A stretch of DNA of 63,078 nt from Erwinia sp. ErVv1 (GTDB taxonomy: Bacteria; Pseudomonadota; Gammaproteobacteria; Enterobacterales; Enterobacteriaceae). The translations under genes and the position numbers were made by a program. This document shows positions 8,193 to 18,404 of this stretch, one piece after another. A model generated the notes under the pieces. The model made no database searches. It was not told the origin of the DNA and was given only the letters and a program-made list of their open reading frames with translations. Where the stretch lies: assembly GCF_900068895.1 (NCBI RefSeq), contig NZ_CDPK01000004.1, positions 298,609-361,686 of the forward strand, read 5' to 3'. Each line of letters opens with the position of its first letter. Within the stretch, counting starts at the first letter, position 1.

Positions 8193-9449
8193 TCATTTGT
8201 AGGTTTTGTAGTTAAGTGAGGAAAGCTGTATTTTAAGAATGACGGCATTCTTAAAGAAATAGTTCATTACGGTCAGGGATAAGAGTTCCGTCACAAGAAC
8301 ACTCCAGGCTGCGCCTGTTAACCCCCAGGAACGGATGAAAAACCAGTTGGTTGCCACGCTAATTACCACCAGTAAAATAATCTTTACCAACAGATAATTA
8401 AAACCACCCTCTTTCACCATATAGCGATAAGCTACTGTCCCCATTGCCGAAAAGCAGGTTGCTAACGACAATAACGTAACGAGATTTCCAGATTGTGTGT
8501 AGTCGTGCCCAAAGAGGACACTGATAATTCTGTCGCCAAACAGCGCAATGAAAATAAGCATCAGAAATGAGACTGCCATAACATAGCCGTAGAGCCTTGA
8601 GGCCAGCTGGATTGCAACATCTGACCGCGCCCTGAATATCTCTGTAAAGCAGGACGTAATGATCGCCACCGGGATAAAAATCCACGAGGCCGATATTGTA
8701 TTCGCGGCAGTAAACAGCCCCAGCTCATGCGCTGAACCCACCCCAACCAAAAAAAACTGCGCCAGCTTCACCTGAATCGAGATAAACACGCTGGATATGG
8801 CCAGCGGCAGGCCCGCATGCAGCAGGTAGCGCAGATAGGTTTTATGTTTACGCCTGGGCGGCGGAGTAATGCTCTGTGCCTGATAAAACATGCCGCGTTT
8901 AATCAGATAGGGCACCAGCGTGACGGCAACAATCGACAGCGATAACAGTAACGGGCTGAGCTTCATCCAGGCGATGGTAAAACTGATGGCGAAGCTCAGT
9001 ATCATTCCTGTGGCATTGGCGACGGTATTCATTCTCGACGCCAGCCGCGCATTATTGTAAACGCTGAAAATATCCTGTGTAACAAATATGGCTGAAAGAA
9101 AAGAGGCGATCGCAAATACCATAAAGTTTTCGCGCATGGTCAGCCAAATGTAAAGTAATACCGGTAAAGAAAGTATGAGCAAAAGCGCCATCCGCAGCTG
9201 CTTCGCTACTGCCATCAGGCGCATCCCCTTCGGCACGCTTTTGCTAATACTCTTAAATAAAATGGTCTCTGTGCCAAAAATGGCGACCGTCTGAACAATT
9301 GAAAAAAGTGAAGCAGAAAATGCTATTTGTCCAAAGACAGTAGGACCAAATGATTTCGCGACATAAGACGTCACAAATATCACGCCGAAGACGGAAACGA
9401 TTTTTTCCGACATCATCCAGGCGGCGTTTGACATAACACTGTGTTTCAT
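8193..9449 (-). CDS. Wzx-like oligosaccharide flippase (polysaccharide export family)
   Basis: This 418-residue protein has about 12-14 predicted membrane helices and the N-terminal pattern of the PST/MOP exporter family (MKHSVMSNAAWMMSEKIVSV, with FGPTVFGQIAFSASLFSIVQ shortly after). Family members flip lipid-linked oligosaccharide repeat units across the inner membrane. Here it is paired only with a TupA-like ATP-grasp gene; no glycosyltransferases or Wzy polymerase are beside it, so it would have to serve a polysaccharide made elsewhere or be left over from a larger cluster. Lower GC than the flanks suggests acquisition. Confidence 0.82.
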   Translation of the reverse strand: MKHSVMSNAAWMMSEKIVSVFGVIFVTSYVAKSFGPTVFGQIAFSASLFSIVQTVAIFGTETILFKSISKSVPKGMRLMAVAKQLRMALLLILSLPVLLYIWLTMRENFMVFAIASFLSAIFVTQDIFSVYNNARLASRMNTVANATGMILSFAISFTIAWMKLSPLLLSLSIVAVTLVPYLIKRGMFYQAQSITPPPRRKHKTYLRYLLHAGLPLAISSVFISIQVKLAQFFLVGVGSAHELGLFTAANTISASWIFIPVAIITSCFTEIFRARSDVAIQLASRLYGYVMAVSFLMLIFIALFGDRIISVLFGHDYTQSGNLVTLLSLATCFSAMGTVAYRYMVKEGGFNYLLVKIILLVVISVATNWFFIRSWGLTGAAWSVLVTELLSLTVMNYFFKNAVILKIQLSSLNYKTYK

Positions 9450-9991
9450 TAAAGCATCCTTTTGACACGAACTACTTACTGCAAAAAACGGTACATCCTT
9501 GTTTACAACAAAAGAAATTTGCTGAATTTCCCCTGGCTAAAAAAGACGCCTGAATATTTTTAATCATACAGCAGGATAGCTTTCGCTCTTAACGAAAAGC
9601 GTTATTTTAAAATACTACCTTACGGCAATAACTTTTTCTGTCTTTACCTGGTCTTGAAACCCTCGGTCTTCGTCTGAAAGTGCTGCCTGACAGTTAACAG
9701 ACTCGCACAGAAAACCTCCTTCGCCTGCTGGAGAATTCTGAATTAGACACTGGTCTTGTTGTCGGCATGAAACGAATTTATAACAAAAACCCAAATATCG
9801 AAAGCTAACTCCGGCCTTTAGAAATAAAATCGGAGAAATCCCATGATGATATTTATCCATAATCCCTTAACTTAATGACTGTCATAAAAATCGCGCACTT
9901 AATGTCATTGCCCTTATTGGTTCATTAATCAGATCCATTAAATAGTGCAGTTACTCTCATCACATTATAGTTAAGAAAGGTAATAGCATTT
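9450..9991. other. AT-rich intergenic region
   Basis: These 540 bases contain no convincing gene; the only frame above 80 codons has no family features. They include the upstream region of the flippase gene and of the IS3-like gene that starts at 9992. I see no clear promoter or repeat. Confidence 0.4.
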
Positions 9992-10387
9992 ATGAGAAAG
10001 TCACGATATAGCGAAGAGCAAATCACCAATGCCATTAAAGCTTCTGATAGTGGTGTAAAGGTTAAAGAGATTTGTGAAGAGCTGGGGATTTCTGAGGCCA
10101 CGTTCTATAGCTGGAAGAAGAAATATGCCGGATTATCCTCAGAGGAAGGCAGGAAAATCAAGGAGTTGGAAGACAAAGTGCACCACTTTGAACGTGAGCT
10201 GCAGATACTCTCCTCGGATAAGGAGATGCTGCAAAGCGTTTTAAAGAACTTCTTTACCACTCACGATAAGCGGCAGGCGGTGAATTACCTTCAGGATACG
10301 TTTGAAATCGGAACCCGCCGAAGCTGCCGCCTGCTTGATATTAGCCGTAGTGTTTACCACTATCCTTACAATTGTGAAAATCACTAG
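9992..10387 (+). CDS. IS3-family OrfA fused to a truncated OrfB start
   Basis: Residues 1-~88 are a typical IS3-family OrfA: MRKSRYSEEQITNAIKASDS, a helix-turn-helix (VKEICEELGISEATFYSWKK), and a heptad-rich coiled coil (IKELEDKVHHFERELQILSS). From about residue 95 the frame continues into the first residues of an OrfB-like protein (KRQAVNYLQDTFEIGTRRSC, RLLDISRSVYHYP) and then stops before any of the DDE catalytic core. In active IS3 elements OrfA and OrfB are joined by a programmed frameshift; here they are fused and the catalytic part is missing. It is either a dead fragment or a DNA-binding remnant that kept a function. The ORF itself is intact and well formed. Confidence 0.75.
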   Translation: MRKSRYSEEQITNAIKASDSGVKVKEICEELGISEATFYSWKKKYAGLSSEEGRKIKELEDKVHHFERELQILSSDKEMLQSVLKNFFTTHDKRQAVNYLQDTFEIGTRRSCRLLDISRSVYHYPYNCENH

Positions 10388-11486
10388 GGCTTACGCAATA
10401 ATCTTAAAACTCGTGACTGCTGATGCCAATTTTAAATATCTTTAATGCTAATTGAAATCTATAAATAGTTTCCGTGGAGTCGTTTTTAGTTGATGTGTTA
10501 GCTGTATCCAATTTCACCAGTTTAGCTGTGATCGCTTTTCAAATCAGATAAATACCCTTCTTTTTCATGTAGTTAAATGCGCATTTATCTTTGTTTTCAA
10601 AGATAAATGCGCAATCTATGACATTAAACCTTCTTACTGATTGTTCAACCATCCCCTCTTAGACGTGAAAAATCGTAATAATTCCCTGGTCTCAAATGAT
10701 TCATAAATTTGATCCATATCAAGAGAAAACCCGCGTCACAAAACTGACATCATGGCCCCCAACCCTTACCAACCCGCACATCATGACGCCACAGCGTAAT
10801 GTGCACCCAGGAAAACAATAAAGGCAAACTTAAGGATATCGCCTTTTATGCTCATTTATTAATCATTGGGCCGTCCTGAGACTGCCGTTTCCTTATGTAT
10901 TGCCTCTTAACATTGACGTCCTGTCGCACTCTTTAAGGACAAAATTTGAGTTAATACTGGATTGATAAATCTTCAGTAGTCTCAGATTCAGGCGAAACGG
11001 CATTAAGTAGCTCACATTTACTGTCCATAAATATAGATGAATGCCATTAGCGATTATTCTTATAGCGGAACAATTCTGAGCTGTGCCAGACACCTGAGAA
11101 AATAAACGGCGGGTAAGGGGGCAGGAACACTCCTAAAAAAGTGTCTTACATCACAAATGTGATACAAAACCAGGGACATTACGGCCAGTCTGAAGAAGAT
11201 TTTTAGAGTTAATTGCGTACTGGTGCAGGTTAATCAATGTACCAGGCGCCTCGGGATCGCTCTTATCCTGGTACCAAAAAAATATGTACTACCGGACGGT
11301 TTATGCCTCCTGATTGTCTGCTGAGCCACCAGCAAGGCCACGTTCCACGGTGGGTAATGTAGATTAGCGCCCACATCCATTAGGAATTTCCTCAACAAAC
11401 CCTAAACAAACATCAACCTTAAAAACGCATTTACTCTGTGTTGATAGTGACATCTTTATAATGCCGTTTTACCCCTCCCCCCTGGA
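10388..11486. other. Gene-poor 1.1 kb region
   Basis: No convincing protein gene lies here; stops are frequent in all frames and the largest frame (about 66 codons, minus strand, 10893-11093) has no recognisable features. The sequence is AT-rich. Its one striking element is a perfect 16-bp hairpin at 10578-10613. The last 100 bases would contain the promoter of the VirK-like gene. Confidence 0.4.
10578..10613. repeat. Perfect 16-bp inverted repeat (hairpin) with TTTT loop
   Basis: TGCGCATTTATCTTTG (10578-10593) and CAAAGATAAATGCGCA (10598-10613) are exact reverse complements around TTTT. No run of T follows on either strand, so it is not a standard intrinsic terminator. It could be a protein-binding site, an IS or MITE remnant, or the stem of a structured RNA. 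Confidence 0.7.
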
Positions 11487-12431
11487 ATGCAGAACATGTC
11501 TGATACTGCGGTTGCACCTCGTCAGGATACTTCCCTGACCTTTTTCCTGTCCCTGGTTACTGGCAAGCTAACGCCAGGAAGATTGTGGTTCGATCGCGAC
11601 TACCGTATTAAGTATCTGTTCCGCTCGCTGGCCTACCCGATAGCCACTCAAAGGCTTGTTAGCGCCATCTCAGAGAGTCCGGTAATGCGTGATATTCTGC
11701 CGATCCAGCACACGCTACCAAGCAAAATCCATCGCCCCTACCTTTATGGTGGCATGCCGATGGTTAAACGCGCTCAGGCGATAATTGATCACTACCGCTT
11801 CGCTCAGGACCTCAGCGCGGTACGTTTACGTCAGGCGATGCTGACCAAAGAGGGCGTTGCGCTGGTTGAATTTGCGGGAAAGAACGGTGAAGCTTTCAGT
11901 ATCACCCTTGCCTGTACCGGCAGCTGTGAAAGAGAGGGAGAGGTGAACCTGTTTGTGACCTGTGATGGCGTTAAACTGGCCATGCTGACCTTTGCAGTGA
12001 CGGAACAGCAGGGCGTAAAGGTGCTGATTATAGGTGGTATTCAGGGAGCCCATCGCGATACGCCACATGAGTTGATCCGTGAGGCGACAAAAGCCTGCTA
12101 CGGCCTGTTCCCTAAAAGATTGCTGCTGGAGACGCTGATGCTGTTTGCTGCTGCGACGGGAATTACTCAGATACAGGCGGTCAGCGACAGCGGGCATATT
12201 TTCCGCAGCCTGCGTTATCGCCTGAAGAAGAAGAGCCTCTTCCATGCGAACTATAACGAATTCTGGGAAACGCTGAACGCGCAGCCGCTGTCTGAGAATC
12301 TTTATACGCTGCCGATGCCCATCGCGCGCAAGCCGCTTGAAGACATCGCCAGTAAAAAGCGCGCTGAAGCGCGCAGGCGTTATGAACTGCTGGATACCAT
12401 GGCTGAACGGTTCGCCGATCAGTGCCGCTAA
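11487..12431 (+). CDS. VirK/YbjX family protein (DUF535)
   Basis: This 314-residue cytosolic protein has the features of the DUF535 family (VirK, YbjX): KIHRPYLYGGMPMVKRAQAI near residue 81, VLIIGGIQGAHRDTPHELIR near 172, GLFPKRLLLETLMLFA near 208, and the HANYNEFWETL block near 251. Members are linked to envelope-stress responses and virulence in Shigella and Salmonella, but no biochemical activity is known. The ATG at 11487 is used; the ATG at 11496 (MSDTAV) is an equally possible start because neither has a strong ribosome site. The gene stands alone in the accessory block. Confidence 0.8.
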   Translation: MQNMSDTAVAPRQDTSLTFFLSLVTGKLTPGRLWFDRDYRIKYLFRSLAYPIATQRLVSAISESPVMRDILPIQHTLPSKIHRPYLYGGMPMVKRAQAIIDHYRFAQDLSAVRLRQAMLTKEGVALVEFAGKNGEAFSITLACTGSCEREGEVNLFVTCDGVKLAMLTFAVTEQQGVKVLIIGGIQGAHRDTPHELIREATKACYGLFPKRLLLETLMLFAAATGITQIQAVSDSGHIFRSLRYRLKKKSLFHANYNEFWETLNAQPLSENLYTLPMPIARKPLEDIASKKRAEARRRYELLDTMAERFADQCR

Positions 12432-12464
12432 GTTTTACCGGTTTACAGCCCTGTTAACCCAGGG

Positions 12465-12902
12465 CTACGGATTCTCTTTTGCCACATCATCGATCTTCCA
12501 TCCATCGCGATCCCGATGCAGCGTTATCAGCAGCAGCTGCCTGTCGTTGGCATCGCTGCCCAGGGTCACATCCCCTGAGGCCGTTTCACCGTTAATGGTG
12601 AATTTCCCAGCGCTAACGTGATCGACCCAGCCATCGCTATAATCCTGATCCTGCAGAAAATAGTCATCATCCATGCCGTCCGGACTTTTAATCAGAACGT
12701 AGATTTTCTGTAACAGCTGCGGGGTGACGTACTCTTTCAGTAGCGGATCGCGTTCGTCAATTGGGCTTTCATCCTTACTTAACGCCGTCAGATACCAGCT
12801 GTAAAAATCTCTGCTGAGTGACTGGGGATCGGCGCTGTTTTCCTTCGCCGCAGCGTGCAGTGCAAAAAGCGCTATACCCAGCGCCAGTAACCATCTCTTC
12901 AT
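12465..12902 (-). CDS. Exported DUF3828-like protein
   Basis: This 145-residue protein starts with a Sec signal peptide (MKRWLLALGIALFALHAAA, probable cleavage after the Ala run). The mature part has FYSWYLTAL near residue 40 and ends with a RDGWKIDDVAKENP strand, a pattern I associate with DUF3828 and YbjP-like periplasmic proteins. No lipobox cysteine is visible, so it is probably soluble in the periplasm. The function is unknown. I use the ATG at 12902, because the upstream ATG at 12926 would add eight residues in front of a normal signal peptide. It converges with the VirK-like gene 33 bases away. Confidence 0.65.
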   Translation of the reverse strand: MKRWLLALGIALFALHAAAKENSADPQSLSRDFYSWYLTALSKDESPIDERDPLLKEYVTPQLLQKIYVLIKSPDGMDDDYFLQDQDYSDGWVDHVSAGKFTINGETASGDVTLGSDANDRQLLLITLHRDRDGWKIDDVAKENP

Positions 12903-13104
12903 GAAGTGCCGTCTCTGCCTGTTCATCGCTCCCTCTCACGCTTTGCTGATGTCCCTGCCCGCTGCGTCGTAAAATGCTCAGCTAATTTACTCTTTAACCT
13001 GTGAAGTCGAGCGATTTTCTGCGTTATTTTTAGTAACCGTTTATACCGGGAGGGCAACACGCCAGCGCCGCCTTATCTCTACCCGCTCACTGAGGATACC
13101 AATT

Positions 13105-13548
13105 TCACTCTTCCTGGTCATCCCGCAACACATTGTCATAACGTCCCCGAGCCTGACGAAACTGTGCGGCGGAGTCAATCACCCAGCGCCACAGGGGTAA
13201 CATATGCACCAGCAGCCCCTTTCCCAGGGGAGTGATAGCGTACTCCACCCGCGGGCGCTTCTCCCGATAGTCGTGCCGGGAGATCAAACCATCACGTTCC
13301 AGCTGCCGCAGGGTGCGGGTGAGCATCCGCTGGGTCACACCGTCCAGACGACGGCTGATTTCTGCATGCCGCATTGGCCCCTCGGTACCCAACAGATGCA
13401 CGACGCCAAGTGACCAGCGATTACCCGCATGGGTAAGAATATCCCGCTTCAGGCCATCGTCGTCATCGCTCAGCCCTTCACATACGATTTTGGAAAACTG
13501 CAGCACGGCCTCACTGTCCCACTCCATTTCGCCCCCGGTATCACTCAT
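13105..13548 (-). CDS. HxlR-family transcriptional regulator
   Basis: This 147-residue protein has an HxlR/MarR-like winged helix: GNRWSLGVVHLLGTEGPMRH (residues ~42-61), the recognition part LDGVTQRMLTRTLRQLERDG, and the wing YREKRPRVEYAITPLGKGLL. HxlR regulators usually control a divergent redox or quinone-related gene. Here a divergent NmrA-type gene starts 62 bases away, so that is the likely target. The N-terminal Cys18 is the only nearby cysteine and could be a redox sensor, but this is speculative. Confidence 0.85.
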   Translation of the reverse strand: MSDTGGEMEWDSEAVLQFSKIVCEGLSDDDDGLKRDILTHAGNRWSLGVVHLLGTEGPMRHAEISRRLDGVTQRMLTRTLRQLERDGLISRHDYREKRPRVEYAITPLGKGLLVHMLPLWRWVIDSAAQFRQARGRYDNVLRDDQEE

Positions 13549-13609
13549 GTACCTAATTGTGCGTCAAACGACTGCATGTCACCCTGGTCCGACTCAACAG
13601 GAGAACAGT

Positions 13610-14548
13610 ATGATCGATGCAACGCAACATTCATCAACGTCTATTTTAGTATTGGGTGCCGGAGAACTTGGGCTCGCGGTGCTGCGTGCGCTGAGTCAGC
13701 AGCGCCAGAGCCATACCCACATCACCGTATTACTCAGGCCTGAAGCCGCTCACGCTGCCGCCGGGAAGGGGAAAGCCCGCCTGGATGCCCTGGCCAGGCT
13801 GGGGATTAGCGTGCTGGCGGGCGATTTGCAGCAATCCACATCCGACCTGGCTGCGCTGTTCCGCCCTTTTAATGCAGTGATTAACTGTAGCGGTTTTGTC
13901 GGGGGGCCTGGAACACAGTTAAGGGTAACCCAGGCAGTCCTTGATGCAGGTATTAAACGCTATTTCCCGTGGCAGTTCGGCGTGGATTACGATGTGGTCG
14001 GAAAAGGCAGCGGTCAGCAGGTGTGGGATGAGCAGCTCGACGTCCGTCACCTGCTGCGAAGGCAAACGGCCACCGACTGGGTGATTGTCTCTACCGGCAT
14101 CTTCACCAGCTATCTCTTTGAACCCTCCTTTGGCGTGGTTGAGGCCAGTACCCGGACGGTATATGCCTTAGGTGACTGGGAGTATGCTGTAACGCTGACC
14201 ACGCCGGAGGATATCGGCAGACTGACCGCCGCCCTCTTCTTTTACCAGCCCGTGATACGTAATCAGGTCATTTTCATTGCCGGTGACACGCTGACCTATG
14301 CTGAGCTGGCTGATCTGATGGGAAAGGTCTGGAATAGCCGCGTCAACCGCGTACTGCTGGATAAGGAAAAACTCAATGCCGACATACGTGCGCGCCCCGA
14401 TGACGTCGCGGCGAAGTATCGTCTGGCATTTGCCCGCAAAGACGGCGTGGCCTGGCGTAAAAGCGACACCTTTAATGCACAACGGGGCATTGCGACGGTG
14501 ACGGCAGAGCAGTGGCTGGCAGATAATGACAGGGCAGTCGCTGGTTGA
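13610..14548 (+). CDS. NmrA-like NAD(P)-binding protein (isoflavone reductase-like)
   Basis: This 312-residue protein has a Rossmann fold with the glycine-rich motif LVLGAGELGLAVLRAL near residue 13 and an NmrA/PCBER-like body (FRPFNAVINCSGFVGGPGTQ, VTQAVLDAGIKRYFPWQFGV, VVSTGIFTSYLFEP-type segments). Members are reductases or NADP(H) sensors. The frame is open 99 codons further upstream, but that part is antisense to the HxlR gene; the ATG at 13610 with AGGAGA five bases before it is the real start. The gene is divergent from the HxlR regulator and is probably repressed by it until an electrophile or oxidant appears. Confidence 0.82.
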   Translation: MIDATQHSSTSILVLGAGELGLAVLRALSQQRQSHTHITVLLRPEAAHAAAGKGKARLDALARLGISVLAGDLQQSTSDLAALFRPFNAVINCSGFVGGPGTQLRVTQAVLDAGIKRYFPWQFGVDYDVVGKGSGQQVWDEQLDVRHLLRRQTATDWVIVSTGIFTSYLFEPSFGVVEASTRTVYALGDWEYAVTLTTPEDIGRLTAALFFYQPVIRNQVIFIAGDTLTYAELADLMGKVWNSRVNRVLLDKEKLNADIRARPDDVAAKYRLAFARKDGVAWRKSDTFNAQRGIATVTAEQWLADNDRAVAG

Positions 14549-14599
14549 TAACGGCGGGGCAGAGGCCAGGAAGGACGGGTTTTATTCTTCCATAAACCA

Positions 14600-14627
14600 G
14601 TAAGGCCCCGCGTTGACGGAGCCTTAC
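14600..14627. terminator. Possible hairpin between convergent nmrA-like gene and ssb
   Basis: GTAAGGC (14600-14606) pairs with GCCTTAC (14621-14627), with extra pairing CCCG/CGG inside. It lies between two convergent genes, where a bidirectional terminator would sit, but no long T-run follows on either strand. Confidence 0.4.
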
Positions 14628-14704
14628 CTGCTAAGACAACCAGAGAATTTCTGGCTGCCCTAAAACGGACTCTTGCCCGCTAACGACATATTCTCAGACG
14701 AGAA

Positions 14705-15259
14705 TCAAAATGGGATATCGTCATCAAAATCCATCGGAGGTTCGCTGCTGGCCGGTGCGTTGTTCTGCTGAGGCTGCGGGCGGGATGGCTGTGAACCGCC
14801 GCTAAACTGGTTACCGCCGCCCTGCTGTGGCTGCTGTGGCTGGCCCCAACCGTTGTTATTGTTGCTGCCGCCCTGACCGCCGCCAGCTGGCGCGCCTGCA
14901 CCGCCGTTCTGACGGCCACCGAGCATTTGCATGGTGCCACCAACGTTAACCACGACCTCGGTGGTGTATTTTTCCACGCCCGCCTGATCGGTCCATTTAC
15001 GCGTCTGCAGTGCACCCTCGATATAAACCTGAGAGCCTTTACGCAGGTACTCACCGGCAACTTCTGCCAGCTTGCCGAACAGCACGACGCGGTGCCATTC
15101 CGTCTTCTCTTTGGTTTCGCCGGTCTGCTTGTCACGCCAGCTTTCGGACGTGGCGAGGGTAATGTTGGCAACGGCGCCGCCATTCGGCATGTAGCGGACT
15201 TCCGGGTCCTGACCCAGATTTCCGACCAGAATCACTTTGTTTACGCCTCTGCTGGCCAT
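14705..15259 (-). CDS. ssb: Single-stranded DNA-binding protein
   Basis: This 184-residue protein has an N-terminal OB fold ([20 protein letters not shown] at the start, [20 protein letters not shown] in the middle), a flexible Gly/Gln/Asn-rich linker (about residues 112-170) and the conserved acidic tip MDFDDDIPF that recruits replication and repair enzymes. It forms homotetramers that coat single-stranded DNA. It is divergent from uvrA, sharing an SOS-controlled intergenic region as in E. coli. Confidence 0.97.
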   Translation of the reverse strand: MASRGVNKVILVGNLGQDPEVRYMPNGGAVANITLATSESWRDKQTGETKEKTEWHRVVLFGKLAEVAGEYLRKGSQVYIEGALQTRKWTDQAGVEKYTTEVVVNVGGTMQMLGGRQNGGAGAPAGGGQGGSNNNNGWGQPQQPQQGGGNQFSGGSQPSRPQPQQNNAPASSEPPMDFDDDIPF

Positions 15260-15464
15260 GTACGTCTCTCCGATAATTGTTCTGCTTTAAGTCTAAGCCG
15301 AAAATTCTAACATGGCGTACCTTTATATCCTACTTTCAGATGTGGGTCTCAGAGGCTTTATACGGCTTGCCGCATTGCAGCGAGCGGCCTGCGCGGGATC
15401 GTAAATTTTTAAGTCGGGGGCATGATAGCCGTTGGGATCCTGTCCCCCGGGCTGCGCCAGAACA

Positions 15465-15480
15465 CTGTATATTCAATCAG
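15465..15480. promoter_or_regulatory. LexA (SOS) box of the ssb-uvrA intergenic region
   Basis: CTGTATATTCAATCAG differs by one base from the E. coli uvrA/ssb SOS box (CTGTATATTCATTCAG). It lies 84 bases before the uvrA ATG. It is expected to repress uvrA and one ssb promoter until DNA damage inactivates LexA, which is encoded in this same window. Confidence 0.92.
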
Positions 15481-15563
15481 GTTTTTTTGTGCCATACTTA
15501 CAGGCTTCATTCTGGCCGTGCCGGACCGGCATGGCGAGGTCTGTGTTAATCCGGGAATTGTGA

Positions 15564-18395
15564 ATGGATAAGATCGAAGTACGGGGTGCACGCACCCATA
15601 ATTTGAAAAATATTAACCTGATCATCCCTCGCGACAAACTGATCGTTGTCACAGGCCTGTCAGGCTCCGGTAAGTCTTCGCTGGCGTTCGATACGCTGTA
15701 CGCCGAAGGACAGCGCCGCTACGTTGAGTCCCTATCTGCTTATGCCCGGCAGTTTCTCTCTTTAATGGAGAAGCCGGATGTCGATCATATAGAAGGGCTG
15801 TCGCCAGCCATCTCCATTGAGCAGAAGTCTACCTCGCATAACCCGCGCTCCACCGTCGGTACGATCACTGAAATTCATGACTACCTGCGCCTGCTGTTTG
15901 CCCGCGTGGGTGAGCCGCGCTGCCCCGATCACGACGTGACGCTGGCCGCGCAGACCGTCAGCCAGATGGTTGATAACGTGCTGGCGCTGCCGGAAGGCCG
16001 CCGGCTAATGCTGCTGGCCCCGATTGTGAAAGAGCGTAAGGGTGAGCATACCAAGACGCTGGAAAACCTTGCATCGCAGGGCTATATCCGCGCCCGCATT
16101 GATGGCGAGGTCTGCGATCTCTCCGATCCGCCCAAGCTGGAGTTGCAGAAGAAGCACACCATCGAAGTCGTCGTGGATCGTTTCAAGGTGCGCGACGATT
16201 TGCAGCAGCGCCTTGCTGAATCCTTTGAAACCGCGCTCGAGCTCTCCGGCGGTACGGTGGTGGTTGCCGATATGGACGACCCTGAAGTGGAAGAGCTGGT
16301 GTTCTCCGCCAACTTCGCCTGCCCCGTCTGTGGCTATAGCATGAGCGAGCTGGAACCGCGCCTGTTCTCATTTAACAATCCGGCCGGTGCCTGTCCGACC
16401 TGCGACGGTCTCGGTGTACAGCAGTATTTTGATCCGGATCGTGTGGTACAGAATCCTGAGCTGTCGCTGGCCGGCGGTGCGATCCGCGGCTGGGATCGCC
16501 GTAATTTCTACTACTTCCAGATGCTGCGTTCGCTGGCCGAGCACCTGAACTTCGATATTGAAGCTTCATTTGGCTCGCTAAGTGAGAAAGCCCGTCAGGT
16601 GATCCTCTACGGATCCGGCAAAGAGACTATTGAGTTTAAATATATTAACGACCGCGGTGACACCTCGGTACGCCGCCACGCGTTTGAAGGCGTGCTGCAT
16701 AATATGGAGCGCCGTTATAAAGAGACGGAATCTTCCGCCGTGCGTGAGGATCTGGCTAAGTTTATCAGCAACCGCTCCTGCGCCAGCTGTCACGGTACCC
16801 GTCTGCGTCGTGAAGCGCGGCACGTCTACGTTGAGAACACCACGCTGCCGACAATCTCTGATATGAGCATCGGCCATGCGATGGATTTCTTCCTGAATAT
16901 GCAGCTCAGCGGTCAGCGCGCGAAAATCGCCGAAAAGGTGCTTAAGGAGATTGGCGACCGGCTGAAGTTCCTGGTCAACGTCGGACTGAACTACCTCTCT
17001 CTCTCCCGCTCTGCCGAAACCCTTTCCGGCGGTGAGGCGCAGCGTATCCGCCTCGCCAGCCAGATTGGTGCCGGGCTGGTCGGCGTGATGTACGTGCTGG
17101 ATGAGCCGTCAATCGGTCTTCATCAGCGCGACAACGAACGCCTGCTGGAGACGCTGGTTCACCTGCGGAACCTGGGGAATACGGTCATTGTGGTCGAGCA
17201 TGATGAAGACGCGATCCGCGCCGCTGACCACGTTATTGATATCGGGCCAGGCGCTGGTGTCCACGGCGGTCAGGTGGTGGCAGAAGGAACGGTGGACGAT
17301 ATCATGGCGGTCGAAGCCTCTCTCACCGGTCAGTACCTTAGCGGCAAGCGCGAGATCGCCATACCCAAAGAGCGGGTTAAAGCCGATCCTGCGAAGGTAT
17401 TAAAGCTGACCGGGGCCAAAGGCAACAACCTGAAAGACGTGACCCTCACGCTGCCGGTAGGCCTGTTTAGCTGCATCACCGGCGTATCCGGGTCGGGTAA
17501 ATCGACCCTGATCAACGATACCCTGTTCCCTATCGCTCAGCGTCAGCTGAATGGTGCAACGCTTGCTGAACCGGCGCCGTACCGCGATATCAGCGGGATG
17601 GAACACTTCGATAAGGTTATCGACATTGACCAGAGCCCGATTGGCCGCACGCCGCGATCGAATCCGGCAACCTACACGGGAATATTCACCCCGGTACGCG
17701 AGCTGTTCGCCGGCGTTCCCGAGTCGCGTACGCGCGGCTATACGCCGGGTCGCTTCAGCTTTAACGTCCGTGGTGGGCGCTGCGAGGCCTGCCAGGGCGA
17801 TGGCGTCATTAAGGTAGAGATGCACTTCCTGCCGGATATCTACGTGCCGTGCGACCAGTGCAAGGGCAAGCGCTATAACCGCGAAACGCTGGAGGTCAAA
17901 TATAAAGGCCGAAGCATCCATGAAGTGCTGGAAATGACCATTGAAGAGGCGCGTGAATTCTTCGATGCCGTACCGGCACTGGCGCGTAAGCTGCAAACGC
18001 TGATCGACGTAGGTCTTTCCTATATCCGCCTTGGCCAGTCAGCCACCACGCTTTCCGGCGGGGAGGCGCAGCGCGTGAAGCTGGCGCGCGAGCTGTCCAA
18101 GCGCGGCACCGGCCAGACGCTCTATATCCTTGACGAGCCGACTACCGGCCTGCACTTTGCCGATATTCAACAGCTGCTGGAGGTGCTGCATCAGCTGCGC
18201 GATCAGGGCAATACCATTGTGGTGATTGAGCACAATCTGGACGTGATTAAAACCGCAGACTGGATTGTCGACCTGGGTCCTGAGGGCGGCAGCGGCGGCG
18301 GTGAAATACTGGTTTCCGGCACCCCGGAAACGGTCGCGAAATGCAAAGCATCGCACACGGCCCGCTTTCTCAAGCCTTTATTAAAAATGAAATAA
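15564..18395 (+). CDS. uvrA: Excinuclease ABC subunit A
   Basis: This 943-residue damage-recognition ATPase of nucleotide excision repair works with UvrB. It shows two ABC ATPase halves: Walker [10 protein letters not shown] (residues 31-39) and a second GVSGSGKST near 640, with two LSGGEAQR signatures. It also has zinc-finger cysteines in CPVCGY...CPTCDG (~253-283) and CEACQGDG...CDQCKG (~740-770). The insertion and UvrB-binding domains are intact, and the length is that of enterobacterial UvrA. It is SOS-induced through the box just upstream. Confidence 0.98.
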   Translation: MDKIEVRGARTHNLKNINLIIPRDKLIVVTGLSGSGKSSLAFDTLYAEGQRRYVESLSAYARQFLSLMEKPDVDHIEGLSPAISIEQKSTSHNPRSTVGTITEIHDYLRLLFARVGEPRCPDHDVTLAAQTVSQMVDNVLALPEGRRLMLLAPIVKERKGEHTKTLENLASQGYIRARIDGEVCDLSDPPKLELQKKHTIEVVVDRFKVRDDLQQRLAESFETALELSGGTVVVADMDDPEVEELVFSANFACPVCGYSMSELEPRLFSFNNPAGACPTCDGLGVQQYFDPDRVVQNPELSLAGGAIRGWDRRNFYYFQMLRSLAEHLNFDIEASFGSLSEKARQVILYGSGKETIEFKYINDRGDTSVRRHAFEGVLHNMERRYKETESSAVREDLAKFISNRSCASCHGTRLRREARHVYVENTTLPTISDMSIGHAMDFFLNMQLSGQRAKIAEKVLKEIGDRLKFLVNVGLNYLSLSRSAETLSGGEAQRIRLASQIGAGLVGVMYVLDEPSIGLHQRDNERLLETLVHLRNLGNTVIVVEHDEDAIRAADHVIDIGPGAGVHGGQVVAEGTVDDIMAVEASLTGQYLSGKREIAIPKERVKADPAKVLKLTGAKGNNLKDVTLTLPVGLFSCITGVSGSGKSTLINDTLFPIAQRQLNGATLAEPAPYRDISGMEHFDKVIDIDQSPIGRTPRSNPATYTGIFTPVRELFAGVPESRTRGYTPGRFSFNVRGGRCEACQGDGVIKVEMHFLPDIYVPCDQCKGKRYNRETLEVKYKGRSIHEVLEMTIEEAREFFDAVPALARKLQTLIDVGLSYIRLGQSATTLSGGEAQRVKLARELSKRGTGQTLYILDEPTTGLHFADIQQLLEVLHQLRDQGNTIVVIEHNLDVIKTADWIVDLGPEGGSGGGEILVSGTPETVAKCKASHTARFLKPLLKMK

Positions 18396-18404
18396 TATGG
18401 AGCC

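Noticed and set aside
9615..9860. 81-codon minus-strand frame upstream of the IS3-like gene
   Set aside because: No ribosome site or family resemblance.
10893..11093. 66-codon minus-strand frame in the gene-poor region
   Set aside because: No ribosome site and no features; consistent with chance in AT-rich DNA.
11390..11420. Possible PhoP box upstream of the VirK-like gene
   Set aside because: Two GTTTA-like half-sites are present on the minus strand, but they are spaced 10 rather than 11 bases apart and one is poor.
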